Below, piece after piece: positions 31,415 to 39,964 of a stretch of 45,693 nucleotides of DNA; the first letter of the stretch is position 1, and each line of letters starts with the position of its first letter. The position numbers were made by a program, and so were the translations under genes. Source of the DNA: Gammaproteobacteria bacterium. GTDB taxonomy: Bacteria; Pseudomonadota; Gammaproteobacteria; UBA1113. The notes under the pieces are model-generated. The model made no database searches. It worked only from the letters and a program-made list of their open reading frames with translations, and had not been told where the DNA came from. Location: NCBI GenBank assembly GCA_021156165.1, contig JAJNBM010000014.1:1-45693 (forward strand), written 5' to 3'.

Positions 31415-31802
31415 TCACAGATCTGGATAGTTCCATAATTGGACTAGCCCAGGAGGAGTTGCTATAAGCATTATAGGGGATTAGGGCTTTTAGGAGCAGT
31501 TTATGCGGCCAGAAGAGATAAATGCGCAGGCATATAAATTTGAAAACATACAGAAAAAAATGGATGGTCACAAGTCAACGATCATTAAGGTATATAAAAA
31601 TAGTGTGCTCAATTGGCTGTAGCTCATCATTTGCAATGGACAATTACTTAAGAAAAGTCAAAAAAATTTCTGTGGTGCTGAAGAACATAGATGTTATCAC
31701 TTTTTTCACATAAGAATCAATGGAAATAACCTGTTTTTCATTTAAAGATGAGGTTATTATCTGCTTTTCTTGAAAATCACATTTATACATTGAGGGTAGA
31801 TT
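31415..31802. other. Gap in the htpX-rlpA insert
   Basis: About 390 bases, AT-rich. It contains the candidate 39-codon gene at 31503-31622 and, just before the MazG-like gene, an inverted repeat AATAACCT (31725-31732) / AGGTTATT (31751-31758) that could form a hairpin. I see no tRNA-like fold and no clear promoter. Confidence 0.4.
31503..31622 (+). CDS. Possible 39-residue small protein
   Basis: An ATG at 31503 is preceded by AGGAG at good spacing and opens a 40-codon frame (including TAG) starting MRPEEINAQAYKFENIQ and ending NSVLNWL. I do not recognise it. It may be a remnant of a larger gene or a genuine small protein; the ribosome site is the only direct support. It lies within the insert bracketed by the 35-bp repeats. 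Confidence 0.3.
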   Translation: MRPEEINAQAYKFENIQKKMDGHKSTIIKVYKNSVLNWL

Positions 31803-32180
31803 ATGAAAGATATTATTGAGACAGATAAACTGAAAAAAATACTAGCTCATTTTGCTGATATTAGAGATTGGAAGAAATATCATAGCCCTAAAAATTTATC
31901 TATGGCCATTGCAGCTGAGGCTGGCGAATTGCTGGAAATTTTTCAGTGGATGAGCGAATCAGAATCTTTAACCATTCAGCACTTTTCTGAGGTTAAGGAA
32001 AAAGTAAGCTTTGAACTTGCAGATATTGTCCTTTATATAATACGGATAGCTGACCTTTTAGATATCAATCTCAATGAATCACTCTATAATAAAATTGCTG
32101 TTAATAACGATAAATACCCTGCTGATAAAGTAAAAGGATGTGCTAAAAAGTATACTCAATATATCTCGGATGAAAACTAA
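31803..32180 (+). CDS. MazG-like nucleotide pyrophosphohydrolase
   Basis: A 125-residue protein of the all-alpha NTP pyrophosphatase superfamily, close to the RS21-C6/dCTPase type. Seen are WKKYHSPKNLSMAIAAEAGELLEIFQW, holding the EAGELLE metal-binding part, and VSFELADIVLYIIRIADLLDINL with the E-x2-D pair, then NNDKYPADK. It probably hydrolyses (d)NTPs to monophosphates, as in nucleotide-pool cleaning; the substrate cannot be assigned. It is complete, AT-rich and lies alone between two copies of the htpX 3' end, so it looks imported. GAGGG precedes the ATG by about seven bases. Confidence 0.88.
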   Translation: MKDIIETDKLKKILAHFADIRDWKKYHSPKNLSMAIAAEAGELLEIFQWMSESESLTIQHFSEVKEKVSFELADIVLYIIRIADLLDINLNESLYNKIAVNNDKYPADKVKGCAKKYTQYISDEN

Positions 32181-32287
32181 CCCCTTGAGCCCTTTCACTA
32201 AAAGGACCATTCCCTATAAGAAGATTAAGAAGATACCGAATAAACTTATTATTATGATTTTCCTGTGCCCTGCCCGACAAACCCTAT

Positions 32288-32312
32288 CCCCCTTTGCACC
32301 ATGCAGAGGGGG
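32288..32312. repeat. GC-rich hairpin in the insert
   Basis: CCCCCTTTGCA (32288-32298) pairs with TGCAGAGGGGG (32302-32312) with one mismatch and a three-base loop. It lies after the MazG-like gene and before the right copy of the 35-bp repeat. It may be a REP-like element or a terminator without T-run. Confidence 0.5.
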
Positions 32313-32341
32313 AAGCTAGGGGATATATTCCGCCAACAGAG

Positions 32342-32376
32342 AGTTTACAAGAACGCTTAAAAGCGATAGGATATAA
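32342..32376 (+). repeat. Right copy of 35-bp direct repeat (htpX 3' end)
   Basis: Identical to 31367-31401. Preceding bases in frame read PPTE and following bases give KG then TAG, so this copy would encode PPTESLQERLKAIGYKG, a believable alternative end for an HtpX protein. It is 32 bases before the rlpA start. Confidence 0.85.
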
Positions 32377-32408
32377 GGGTTAGATCGTTATTTAGGACCA
32401 TAAACCTA

Positions 32409-33164
32409 ATGAAAATAGGGGCTACTATTAAACGGCTGCTTTTATGCTGCTGCTTAGCACTGTTAAATACCGCCTACGCCGACGGTCCGCCGCTGGTAGA
32501 CCGTGACGTCAACACTGTAGTTGATGCTATCCCTCAGCCTTTACCCTATAACGCTTATGCCAATCAACCCATTTATCAAGTCAATGGGCAAACCTATACT
32601 CTCATTCCCTCCACACGCGGCTATACCAAAACGGGTATTGCTTCTTGGTACGGCCAACAATTTTCCGAACGCATGACTGCCAGCGGCGAGCGCTACGATA
32701 TGTTCGCCATGACCGCAGCCAGCAAAGAATTGCCTATTCCGACTTTTGTTACCGTCACCAATTTAGAAAATGGACGCAGTATTAAGGTGAAAGTGAATGA
32801 TCGCGGCCCATTTCACGATGGGCGCATTATGGATTTATCTTATGCCGCAGCGAAACGGCTCGGCATGTTGCAAAAAGGCACCGCCCATGTGCGTATCACC
32901 GCGTTGGATACCCCTTATAATGCCGTTTTAAAATCTTATTATCTACAGGTTGCTACTTTCCGCAATTTAGAAAATGCAACGCACTTGGCACAAACGCTAA
33001 AAACTATTTTAGTCACGCCTGTAGCCGTTAAACCCACTACCACCCCATATGACACTTTCTATCGCGTACGCGTCGGGCCTTTTTTGAATGTTACCGAAGC
33101 ACAAAGCCTGTATAGACAATTGCACCAAGCAGGGTTAAATCCGGGTGTTTTGGTGGCAGGTTAA
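32409..33164 (+). CDS. rlpA: RlpA-type septal lytic transglycosylase
   Basis: A 251-residue envelope protein that cuts glycan strands lacking stem peptides at the division septum. It has an N-terminal signal (about 1-24; LLLCCCLALLNTAYA then DG), with no convincing lipobox, a double-psi beta-barrel domain (about 75-165; GIASWYGQQFSERMTASGE, VKVNDRGPFHDGRIMDLSYAAA with the catalytic Asp/His region) and a C-terminal SPOR domain (about 177-250; YYLQVATFRNLENATHLAQ, YRVRVGPF). It is intact and probably has its own promoter in the preceding insert or reads from lemA-htpX. Confidence 0.93.
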   Translation: MKIGATIKRLLLCCCLALLNTAYADGPPLVDRDVNTVVDAIPQPLPYNAYANQPIYQVNGQTYTLIPSTRGYTKTGIASWYGQQFSERMTASGERYDMFAMTAASKELPIPTFVTVTNLENGRSIKVKVNDRGPFHDGRIMDLSYAAAKRLGMLQKGTAHVRITALDTPYNAVLKSYYLQVATFRNLENATHLAQTLKTILVTPVAVKPTTTPYDTFYRVRVGPFLNVTEAQSLYRQLHQAGLNPGVLVAG

Positions 33165-33300
33165 AATAAGCTTGTTATTCCTTAGATATTACTTGCTTTT
33201 TATTTTTACTCCGCCCATAATGAATAGAGAGATACAGAAGAAAACTCAACAAAATCACCTTTGTATCAACGGCCCAAATGAACCATTACCAACACAACCA

Positions 33301-34437
33301 TTAATGCCCATCAAAAAAAGCTTTAACGCGTTCAAACCAGGAGCGTTCTTGCGGACTGTGATTCTTTTTATCGGCTTCTAAAGATGCTTGAAATTGTTCC
33401 AGCAGTTCTTTTTGTTCGCGGCTCAAATTAATCGGTGTTTCTACGACAATATGACATAACAGATCGCCGATAACTTGTCCACGCACAGCTTGCACACCCT
33501 TCCCACGCAAACGAAACACCTTAGCATTTTGTGTTTCAGGCGGGATCTTTAATTTAACCTTGCCTTGCAGCGTCGGGATTTCTATTTCTCCCCCTAAAGC
33601 AGCAGTGGTAAAACCTATAGGCATTTGACAATGCAGATCTTGGCCATGTCTTTCAAAAATAGGATGGGGTTTGACATGCACTTCTACATATAAGTCTCCT
33701 GGCGGCGCTCCATTTAATCCGGCTTCGCCCTCTCCTTGTAAGCGTATGCGATCGCCATTATCCACCCCGGCAGGAATTTTAACGGATAATACTTTCTCTT
33801 CTTGGTTACGCCCTTGACCTCTACAATGAGTACAGGGATTGGTAATTTTACGTCCTTGACCTCTACAAGTAGGGCAAGTTTGCTGGACGGTAAAAAAGCC
33901 CCGCTGCATGCGTACTTGTCCCATACCTTGGCAATCACCACATACCGTAGGACTGCTTCCCTTAGCCGCACCGCTACCGTGACATTCTTTACAAGCCACC
34001 CAGGTAGGTATACGCAGGGTAGTTTCGCTGCCAAAAACTACTTTTTCTAAAGGCAATTCTATAGCAAAGCGTAAATCAGCGCCGCGTTGTTGTGCAGGAC
34101 CACGACCGCCCCCGCCTTGGCGATCGCCAAAGATATCCCCAAACACATTTTCAAAGATATCGCTGAAATTGCCATTAAATCCACCGCCACCGCCCATAGA
34201 AGAAGGATCAAAAGCATTGTGACCAAACTGATCATAAGCCGAGCGCTTATTTTCGTCTGACAAAATATCATAAGCCTCTTGCACTTCTTTAAATTTTGCC
34301 TCCGCCGTTTTATCGCCAGGATTTTTATCTGGATGATATTGCCGCGCTAATTTACGATAGTTTTTTTTAATCTCTTCACTACTGGCACTGCGATTTAGGC
34401 CTAGGACATCGTAATAATCTTTTTGTTTATCAGCCAT
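33301..34437 (-). CDS. dnaJ: Chaperone DnaJ
   Basis: A 378-residue type-I Hsp40. The J domain (about 5-70) has the HPD motif in [10 protein letters not shown]; the Gly/Phe region has GGGGGFNG; four zinc repeats are [24 protein letters not shown] and CTHCRGQG; the C-terminal substrate domains follow ([22 protein letters not shown]). It stimulates the DnaK ATPase. It lies 166 bases downstream of dnaK; the gap holds two strong hairpins that could modulate its level relative to dnaK. The C-terminal tail ([13 protein letters not shown]) is complete. Confidence 0.98.
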   Translation of the reverse strand: MADKQKDYYDVLGLNRSASSEEIKKNYRKLARQYHPDKNPGDKTAEAKFKEVQEAYDILSDENKRSAYDQFGHNAFDPSSMGGGGGFNGNFSDIFENVFGDIFGDRQGGGGRGPAQQRGADLRFAIELPLEKVVFGSETTLRIPTWVACKECHGSGAAKGSSPTVCGDCQGMGQVRMQRGFFTVQQTCPTCRGQGRKITNPCTHCRGQGRNQEEKVLSVKIPAGVDNGDRIRLQGEGEAGLNGAPPGDLYVEVHVKPHPIFERHGQDLHCQMPIGFTTAALGGEIEIPTLQGKVKLKIPPETQNAKVFRLRGKGVQAVRGQVIGDLLCHIVVETPINLSREQKELLEQFQASLEADKKNHSPQERSWFERVKAFFDGH

Positions 34438-34459
34438 AGCTGCTCCAGTCTTGTTTTTC

Positions 34460-34518
34460 GTAGGGCCAGGCCCTCGTGCCTGCCCTACTAGGGCAACCCA
34501 ACCATGGCGGGTTGCCCT
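34460..34518. repeat. Two tandem GC-rich hairpins between dnaK and dnaJ
   Basis: GTAGGGCCAGGC (34460-34471) pairs with GCCTGCCCTAC (34478-34488) with one bulge. Next, AGGGCAACCC (34490-34499) pairs perfectly with GGGTTGCCCT (34509-34518). The GGGCAACC/GGTTGCCC stems also occur between mreB and mreC (20610-20665), so this looks like a REP-like family found within operons. No T-run follows on the transcribed strand. Confidence 0.7.
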
Positions 34519-34603
34519 TACGACAGATCGCTTTTTTTATCTTCTTTGTTGAGGTTTATTATCGTCGATAATATAAGTAGAATACCTCTTGATAACAAGC
34601 TAC

Positions 34604-36553
34604 TTAGTCTTTCTTTTTCTTGTCATCATCGACTTCTTCAAACTCAGCATCGACCACATTACCTTCTGCCGCCTCTCCGTGCTGAGAAGCTTCTTCAGTG
34701 CTCTGTGCAGGTTGTTCTGCAGCTTGATCGGCCTGTGCTTTAGCGTACATTTTCTCAACTAAAGGCGCACTGGCTTGCGATAAGCTTTGAATTTTAGCTT
34801 CTATCGTTGCTTTATCGTTGCCCTTCATCGCTTCTTCTAATTCTTTAATTTCCGCTTCGATCTTGCCCTTAGTGTCCGCATCGATCATATTGCCGTCTAC
34901 TTCGGATAACGTCTTCTTGGTTGAATGCAGTAAATTATCGGCTTCGTTGCGCACAGCTACCAATTCGTGGAATTGGCGATCTTCATCCGCATGCATTTCA
35001 GCATCTTTCACCATCTTTTGCACTTCTTCTTCGGATAAACCACTAGAAGCACGAATGACGATAGATTGTTCTTTGCCCGTCGCTTTATCTTTTGCATGCA
35101 CATGCAAGATGCCGTTGGCGTCTATGTCGAAAGTCACTTCGATCTGCGGCATGCCTCGCGGTGCAGCGGGAATTCCGACTAAATCGAAACGGCCTAAAGA
35201 TTTATTGGCCGAGGACATTTCCCGTTCACCTTGTAGTACATGGATAGTCACGGCCGTTTGGTTATCATCCGCAGTTGAAAACACTTGGCTTTTCTTCGTA
35301 GGAATCGTGCTGTTTTTAGTGATGATCTTGGTCATAACACCACCCATGGTTTCTATCCCCAGGGATAAAGGCGTCACATCCAACAGTAAAACATCTTTAA
35401 CGTCTCCCGATAATACTGCACCTTGAATGGCAGCGCCAATAGCTACCGCTTCATCCGGATTCACGTCTTTACGTGGCTCTTTACCAAAGAATTCCGTAAC
35501 CACTTCTTGTACTTTCGGCATACGCGTTTGACCGCCCACCAAAATAACGTCGGTAATCTCGGCAGCTGTTTTTCCAGCATCCTTTAATGCTATCTTACAC
35601 GGTTCAATCGTACGTTGAATGAGGTCATCCACCAAAGATTCTAATTTAGCACGCGTTACTTTGATGTTTAAGTGTTTAGGACCAGAAGCATCCGCCGTGA
35701 TATAAGGTAAATTGATATCGGTTTGTTGTGAGCTAGACAATTCAATCTTCGCTTTTTCAGCTGCCTCTTTCAAACGTTGCAAAGCCAAGGGATCTTTAGT
35801 CAAATCCACGCCCGCTTCTTTTTTAAATTCTTCAACTAAGTAATTAATCAACAATTGATCAAAGTCAGCGCCGCCTAAGAAAGTATCGCCATTGGTGGCT
35901 AATACTTCAAATTGATGATCCCCTTCTACATCGGCAATTTCGATGATAGAAATATCGAAAGTACCACCACCCAAATCGTAAACCGCTACAACACGATCGC
36001 CGCGTTTTTTATCTAAGCCATAAGCCAAGGCAGCAGCAGTGGGCTCGTTGATGATACGTTTTACATCCAGACCCGCAATACGGCCTGCATCTTTAGTTGC
36101 TTGGCGTTGCGCATCGTTGAAATAAGCAGGCACAGTCACCACGGCTTCGGTAACCGGTTCACCCAAATAATCTTCGGCCGTTTTTTTCATCTTACGCAGA
36201 ACCTGTGCCGAAATTTCTTGCGGTGCCATATCTTTACCGCCCACGCGGATCCAAGCATCCCCATTTTTGGCGGAAATAATCTCGTAAGGAACATGTTTTT
36301 TAGCATGTTGCACTTCTTTGTCGTTTTCCCGACGCCCTATCAAACGCTTAGCTTCATAAATGGTTTCTTTGGGTTTGGTGATCATCTGCCGTTTAGCAGA
36401 TTCGCCTACATCTACTTGTTCGCCAAAAGAAACAATAGACGGTGTGGTACGGCGCCCTTCGCTGTTTTCGATCACCACGATTTTGCCTCCCGGCTCGGCA
36501 ATCGCGACACAAGAGTTGGTGGTGCCTAAGTCTATACCTATAATTCTAGCCAT
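34604..36553 (-). CDS. dnaK: Chaperone DnaK (Hsp70)
   Basis: A 649-residue Hsp70. The ATPase domain starts [20 protein letters not shown] and has [16 protein letters not shown] and [13 protein letters not shown]; the linker [15 protein letters not shown] and the substrate-binding domain with [24 protein letters not shown] follow; the C-terminal lid ends in Gln/Ala-rich residues and [13 protein letters not shown]. Length is a little above the 638 of E. coli. It is the middle gene of grpE-dnaK-dnaJ, 162 bases after grpE. Confidence 0.99.
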   Translation of the reverse strand: MARIIGIDLGTTNSCVAIAEPGGKIVVIENSEGRRTTPSIVSFGEQVDVGESAKRQMITKPKETIYEAKRLIGRRENDKEVQHAKKHVPYEIISAKNGDAWIRVGGKDMAPQEISAQVLRKMKKTAEDYLGEPVTEAVVTVPAYFNDAQRQATKDAGRIAGLDVKRIINEPTAAALAYGLDKKRGDRVVAVYDLGGGTFDISIIEIADVEGDHQFEVLATNGDTFLGGADFDQLLINYLVEEFKKEAGVDLTKDPLALQRLKEAAEKAKIELSSSQQTDINLPYITADASGPKHLNIKVTRAKLESLVDDLIQRTIEPCKIALKDAGKTAAEITDVILVGGQTRMPKVQEVVTEFFGKEPRKDVNPDEAVAIGAAIQGAVLSGDVKDVLLLDVTPLSLGIETMGGVMTKIITKNSTIPTKKSQVFSTADDNQTAVTIHVLQGEREMSSANKSLGRFDLVGIPAAPRGMPQIEVTFDIDANGILHVHAKDKATGKEQSIVIRASSGLSEEEVQKMVKDAEMHADEDRQFHELVAVRNEADNLLHSTKKTLSEVDGNMIDADTKGKIEAEIKELEEAMKGNDKATIEAKIQSLSQASAPLVEKMYAKAQADQAAEQPAQSTEEASQHGEAAEGNVVDAEFEEVDDDKKKKD

Positions 36554-36715
36554 TTTTTACTCCAAGTATTATTTTTTCTACCCCTACATATGGGGGTTCA
36601 TTGTTAAAAATCAAGCCTCTTTTTACCTAACCTCTCGCACTTTTTACAAGAAAGGCCCACTGGGCACAGGTTGCCCAATATGGCTTTGCAACCCGTTTAG
36701 GTAGATGGAGAGTCA

Positions 36716-37318
36716 TTACTCTTTCACTACAATAACACGCGCCGGTCTAATGACTCGGCCATGCAAGATATAGCCGCGCTGTATGACGGCCATCACAGCA
36801 CCCACAGCATGTTGTTCGCTAGGCTGCATGGCGATGGCTTCATGCCTCTGGGGATCGTATTTTTCACCTAAAGGGTTGATGGCTTCTACACCAAAACGCC
36901 CCAAGGCGTCCATAATCATTTTATCGGTTAATTCCAAGCCCTGACGCATAGCGGCAAAAGACTTTTCATTCATTTCAACGCTATTTTCCAAACCTTGGCA
37001 TAAGCCATCTAAAGCGGGCAGTAATGCTTCAATTAATTTTTGCGTTCCATATTTCTGCATTTTTTGCACTTCTTGCTCTAAACGCTTGCGCACATTATCT
37101 TTTTCGGCAACTTCACGCAGATATTTATCCCAATTGGCATCCGCTTTCGCTTTTAATTCTTCTATGCTTTGTTGCAACTCGCTGTAAGTAGGATTAATAG
37201 GCCCCGTAGGCACATCGCCAGGCTGCTCTTCTAATGATTCAGGCGTCTTGGTAGCAACATCTTCTTGTTTTGATTCTTCATGGACTTTTTGCCATTTATT
37301 ATTGTGCTCTTTGCTCAC
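36716..37318 (-). CDS. grpE: Nucleotide-exchange factor GrpE
   Basis: A 200-residue co-chaperone that releases ADP from DnaK. The N-terminal 40 residues are disordered and charged; a long coiled coil follows (about 45-100; LQQSIEELKAKADANWDKYLREVAEKDN is split across it), then the beta domain with FGVEAINPLGEKYDPQRHEAI, AVIQRGYILHGRVIRPARVIV. The start codon is GTG at 37318 with AGGAG about eight bases upstream. It is first in the heat-shock operon and directly follows a near-consensus sigma-32 promoter. Confidence 0.96.
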   Translation of the reverse strand: MSKEHNNKWQKVHEESKQEDVATKTPESLEEQPGDVPTGPINPTYSELQQSIEELKAKADANWDKYLREVAEKDNVRKRLEQEVQKMQKYGTQKLIEALLPALDGLCQGLENSVEMNEKSFAAMRQGLELTDKMIMDALGRFGVEAINPLGEKYDPQRHEAIAMQPSEQHAVGAVMAVIQRGYILHGRVIRPARVIVVKE

Positions 37319-37354
37319 GAATGTCTCCTCTGCAGATAACTAAAACACCCTCTC

Positions 37355-37383
37355 TATATGGTGCTATTTTCGATTATTTCAAG
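37355..37383 (-). promoter_or_regulatory. Sigma-32 heat-shock promoter of grpE-dnaK-dnaJ
   Basis: On the minus strand CTTGAAA (37383-37377), a 13-base spacer and CACCATATA (37363-37355) match the sigma-32 consensus (CTTGAAA, CCCCATNTA) at all but one position. The -35 box is made of the last sense codons of the uracil-DNA glycosylase gene (Leu-Leu-Lys then TAA at 37374). Expected start is about 30 bases before the grpE GTG. Confidence 0.85.
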
Positions 37384-38024
37384 AGCTGAGCTATTTTTAA
37401 CCAATCTTCATAGGCTCTAGCTTTATCGGCCGGATTGCGCAATAAATAGGCAGGATGGTAGCTTACCCATAGAGGAATTTTGGTTTGTCCGAAAACATAA
37501 GCTGATCCGCGCAAACGGGATAAAGAGGTAGTCACATTTAATAGGTTATGAGCCGCGATACGGCCCAAGGCTAAAATGAGTTGTGGCTGTAATAAATCTA
37601 CTTGTTGTTGCAAGTAATCCTTACATTGCGCCACTTCTGCCGCATTGGGATCGCGATTATTGGGGGGCCGACATTTTAATATGTTGGCAATGTAGATATC
37701 TTCCATACTTAAGCCCACACCCATGATAATTTTGTCTAATAACTGCCCTGCTCTTCCTACAAAAGGCAAACCCTGCCGATCTTCCTCTGCCCCCGGTGCC
37801 TCACCTATCAACATGAGCCTTGCCTGTTGAGTGCCGCGGCCAAATACCGTTTGCTTTCTACACAGGTGCAACTCACAACGCTGACAGGCGGATACAGTTT
37901 GCTCCAAATTCTGCCAGTCTTTCGGGGATGAACCTGTGCTGGGTTGCGCTTCTCGCCGTTCTAGCCATAGATCAATCCCCATGGCTTTGAGATAATGACG
38001 TTGTTGTACTACAGATTCACTCAT
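37374..38024 (-). CDS. Family-4 (Fe-S) uracil-DNA glycosylase
   Basis: A 216-residue DNA-repair enzyme that removes uracil from DNA. Family signs are LMLIGEAPGAEEDRQGLPFVGRAGQLLD (active-site region, shown in parts as GEAPGAEED and PFVGRAG), the four-cysteine iron-sulfur set (CQRCEL, then Cys in LKCRPP and in VAQCKDY) and HPAYLLR near the C-terminus. The ATG at 38024 is chosen; a TTG one codon earlier is unlikely. It is divergent from rmuC with only 15 bases between starts, so its promoter must lie inside rmuC. Its 3' end carries the -35 box of the grpE promoter. Confidence 0.93.
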   Translation of the reverse strand: MSESVVQQRHYLKAMGIDLWLERREAQPSTGSSPKDWQNLEQTVSACQRCELHLCRKQTVFGRGTQQARLMLIGEAPGAEEDRQGLPFVGRAGQLLDKIIMGVGLSMEDIYIANILKCRPPNNRDPNAAEVAQCKDYLQQQVDLLQPQLILALGRIAAHNLLNVTTSLSRLRGSAYVFGQTKIPLWVSYHPAYLLRNPADKARAYEDWLKIAQLLK

Positions 38025-38039
38025 CAAGAGGATTATCCA

Positions 38040-39341
38040 ATGTTATTATTGATCTTAACCGCGGCAAGCTTAGCCTGTACCTTAGGCGTACTTATCACCC
38101 TTGCCGTCACCCAACGCACAGCATACCAAAGTGTAACCGATCTGCACCATGCTTTATCGCGCCAGGAAGGTCAATTAACGCAATTTGCACAAAATCTGCA
38201 ACAAGTGCAGGCACAAAACCAAACAGCGATCTTACAGCAACAACAACGCCACGACCAAATCTTGCATCAATTAAAAGAATATGCAACTCAGTTGCGCCTA
38301 GATTTTAGCGAACATCAATTAAAACAATTAACCGTGTTACAAGAAAATCTACATAAAAATATAAACGAATTAAGCCAGCACATCTTAACCGTTTTAAATC
38401 AAAATACACAAAGTAGTACGCAAGCGATGCAGCGTTTAAATGAAACGGTGGCCGAACATTTAAAATCTATCAGCGCGCAAGTCGAAAAACGTTTGAGTGA
38501 AGGTTTTGAAAAAACAACCGCCACCTTCCAAGCTATTATTCAGCGTTTAAGTTTAATTGATGAGGCCCAGAAAAAAATCACCGAATTATCCACCAATGTA
38601 GTAAGCCTACAAGCTATTTTATCCGACAAATCCTCGCGTGGCGCTTTTGGCGAAGTACAATTGAGCGCGCTCATTCGTAATTTTTTACCCGAAAATCAGT
38701 TTTCATTACAACACACTTTATCCAACGGCAAGCGAGTAGATTGCTTATTATTTTTACCCGAACCTACCGGCAACATCGCCATTGATGCCAAATTTCCTTT
38801 AGAAAATTATCAAGCCATGCATGCCTTAGCCGCAAATGATCCTTATCGTAAAGCGGCCGAACAACGCTTTAGGCAAGACTTAAAAAAACACGTAGACGAT
38901 ATTGCCGATAAATATATTTTAGCAGGCGAAACTGCGGACGGCGCCGTTTTGTTTCTACCGGCCGAAGCCGTTTTTAGTGAAATAGTGAGTTATTTCCCCG
39001 ATGTAGTGGAATACGCACAGAAAAAACGAGTGTGGCTGGTATCCCCTACTACTTTGATGGCTATATTAACCACTGCCCGCGCGGTGATTAAAGATCAAGC
39101 CACACGCGAACAAGTTCATATTATTCAACAACATTTACGCGCCTTGGGCAAAGATTTTGATCGCTTCCAAAGCCGTATGGATAACTTGGCTAAGCACATA
39201 GAACAAGCGAATAAAGACGTCACCGATGTGCATATCTCGGCACGTAAGATCACCAGCCATTTTCGTAAAATCGAGGCCGTAGATGAAGATTTAGTCCAAA
39301 ATTCATTATTAGAAGGCGAGAAGGACTTGACTTTAGAGTAA
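38040..39341 (+). CDS. rmuC: RmuC-family DNA recombination protein
   Basis: A 433-residue protein. It starts with a transmembrane helix (about 1-20; MLLLILTAASLACTLGVLIT), then a long coiled-coil stretch (about 45-170), then the RmuC domain with GAFGEVQLSALI, RVDCLLFLPEP and NIAIDAKFPLENYQAM, which carry the PD-(D/E)xK nuclease-like residues, and FLPAEAVFSEIV, VWLVSPTTLMAIL. RmuC limits inversion at short inverted repeats in E. coli, perhaps relevant to this repeat-rich genome. The ATG at 38040 has AGAGG upstream. An in-frame TTG at 37995 would add 15 residues and is less likely. Confidence 0.94.
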   Translation: MLLLILTAASLACTLGVLITLAVTQRTAYQSVTDLHHALSRQEGQLTQFAQNLQQVQAQNQTAILQQQQRHDQILHQLKEYATQLRLDFSEHQLKQLTVLQENLHKNINELSQHILTVLNQNTQSSTQAMQRLNETVAEHLKSISAQVEKRLSEGFEKTTATFQAIIQRLSLIDEAQKKITELSTNVVSLQAILSDKSSRGAFGEVQLSALIRNFLPENQFSLQHTLSNGKRVDCLLFLPEPTGNIAIDAKFPLENYQAMHALAANDPYRKAAEQRFRQDLKKHVDDIADKYILAGETADGAVLFLPAEAVFSEIVSYFPDVVEYAQKKRVWLVSPTTLMAILTTARAVIKDQATREQVHIIQQHLRALGKDFDRFQSRMDNLAKHIEQANKDVTDVHISARKITSHFRKIEAVDEDLVQNSLLEGEKDLTLE

Positions 39342-39394
39342 AAAATAAGCTATTTTAATCCCTCACAATTAATAAAAACATATACGAGGGTAAA

Positions 39395-39736
39395 ATGGCT
39401 ACTAATATAAATCAAGTTTCTACTTTAACGGATGCGCCTGCAGCAAATGTAAAGACGCCTTTATTTAACGCTGATACTGCGCAAGTTCCTCCCCAGCCAA
39501 TCACCATGAAAGAATCAGACTGTTCTTCTTATGCTAAGGCGGCGGCTGAAAGAACTGCTTTCGGCGGATTAGGTGCCGGAGCAGGCGCTGCTTTTGGCTA
39601 TATTGCTTGTGGTACGCCTAGCATGGTGGCAGCGATAAGTGCCGGACTATGTTGTTTGTTTGCTCCAAAAGCAGCTTCATCCTGCAACGATAAGGTAAAC
39701 CCTTCTTTTCTCCTTCCCCTTTCTCCCAAAAAGTAA
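39395..39736 (+). CDS. Small Gly/Ala-rich hypothetical protein
   Basis: A 113-residue protein of unknown family. The N-terminal half is polar (MATNINQVSTLTDAPAANVK); residues about 55-95 are Gly/Ala-rich and hydrophobic with glycine-zipper spacing (FGGLGAGAGAAFGYIACG), suggesting a membrane hairpin; the end is polar and Pro-rich. It has five cysteines. A GAGGG ribosome site precedes the ATG at 39395. Two strong hairpins follow its stop, the second a good terminator, which supports it as a real, independent gene. Membrane location is inferred only. Confidence 0.65.
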   Translation: MATNINQVSTLTDAPAANVKTPLFNADTAQVPPQPITMKESDCSSYAKAAAERTAFGGLGAGAGAAFGYIACGTPSMVAAISAGLCCLFAPKAASSCNDKVNPSFLLPLSPKK

Positions 39737-39750
39737 CCCGTAGCATTAGG

Positions 39751-39780
39751 TTCGGTTTGAGACATACATCTCAAACCGAA
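39751..39780 (+). repeat. Perfect 12-bp stem hairpin after the small gene
   Basis: TTCGGTTTGAGA and TCTCAAACCGAA pair without mismatch around a six-base loop, 15 bases after the stop of the small orphan gene. It is followed by a second hairpin that is a terminator. No T-run follows this first one. Confidence 0.75.
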
Positions 39781-39803
39781 TCCGATAAGATAGCTGCGAA
39801 CAC

Positions 39804-39830
39804 GGCCTTGAATCTTTATCAAGGCCTTTT
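39804..39830 (+). terminator. Rho-independent terminator
   Basis: GGCCTTGA (39804-39811), a seven-base loop and TCAAGGCC (39819-39826) form a perfect stem, followed at once by TTTT. It ends the small orphan gene. It could also act weakly on fabV transcripts from the other side, where AAAA-flanking bases read as T-poor, so plus-strand use is preferred. Confidence 0.75.
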
Positions 39831-39964
39831 ATGCTGTTGTTGTAAGCGCCGATCTTTAGTGGCCAAGGGAAGTCCTAGCACGCCGCTATCTCATTAATTG
39901 TTTTTAAAGTCCATTACGCCTGTCCTCTCGGAATTTTGCAGATAACTTTTACAAGTTCATACCA

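Noticed and set aside
33145..33381. Plus-strand frame after rlpA, 78 codons
   Set aside because: It overlaps the start inside rlpA and the end of dnaJ on the other strand, and has no ribosome site or recognisable domain.
37995..38039. TTG start for rmuC 15 codons upstream
   Set aside because: The ATG at 38040 has AGAGG at good spacing and starts with a proper membrane helix.
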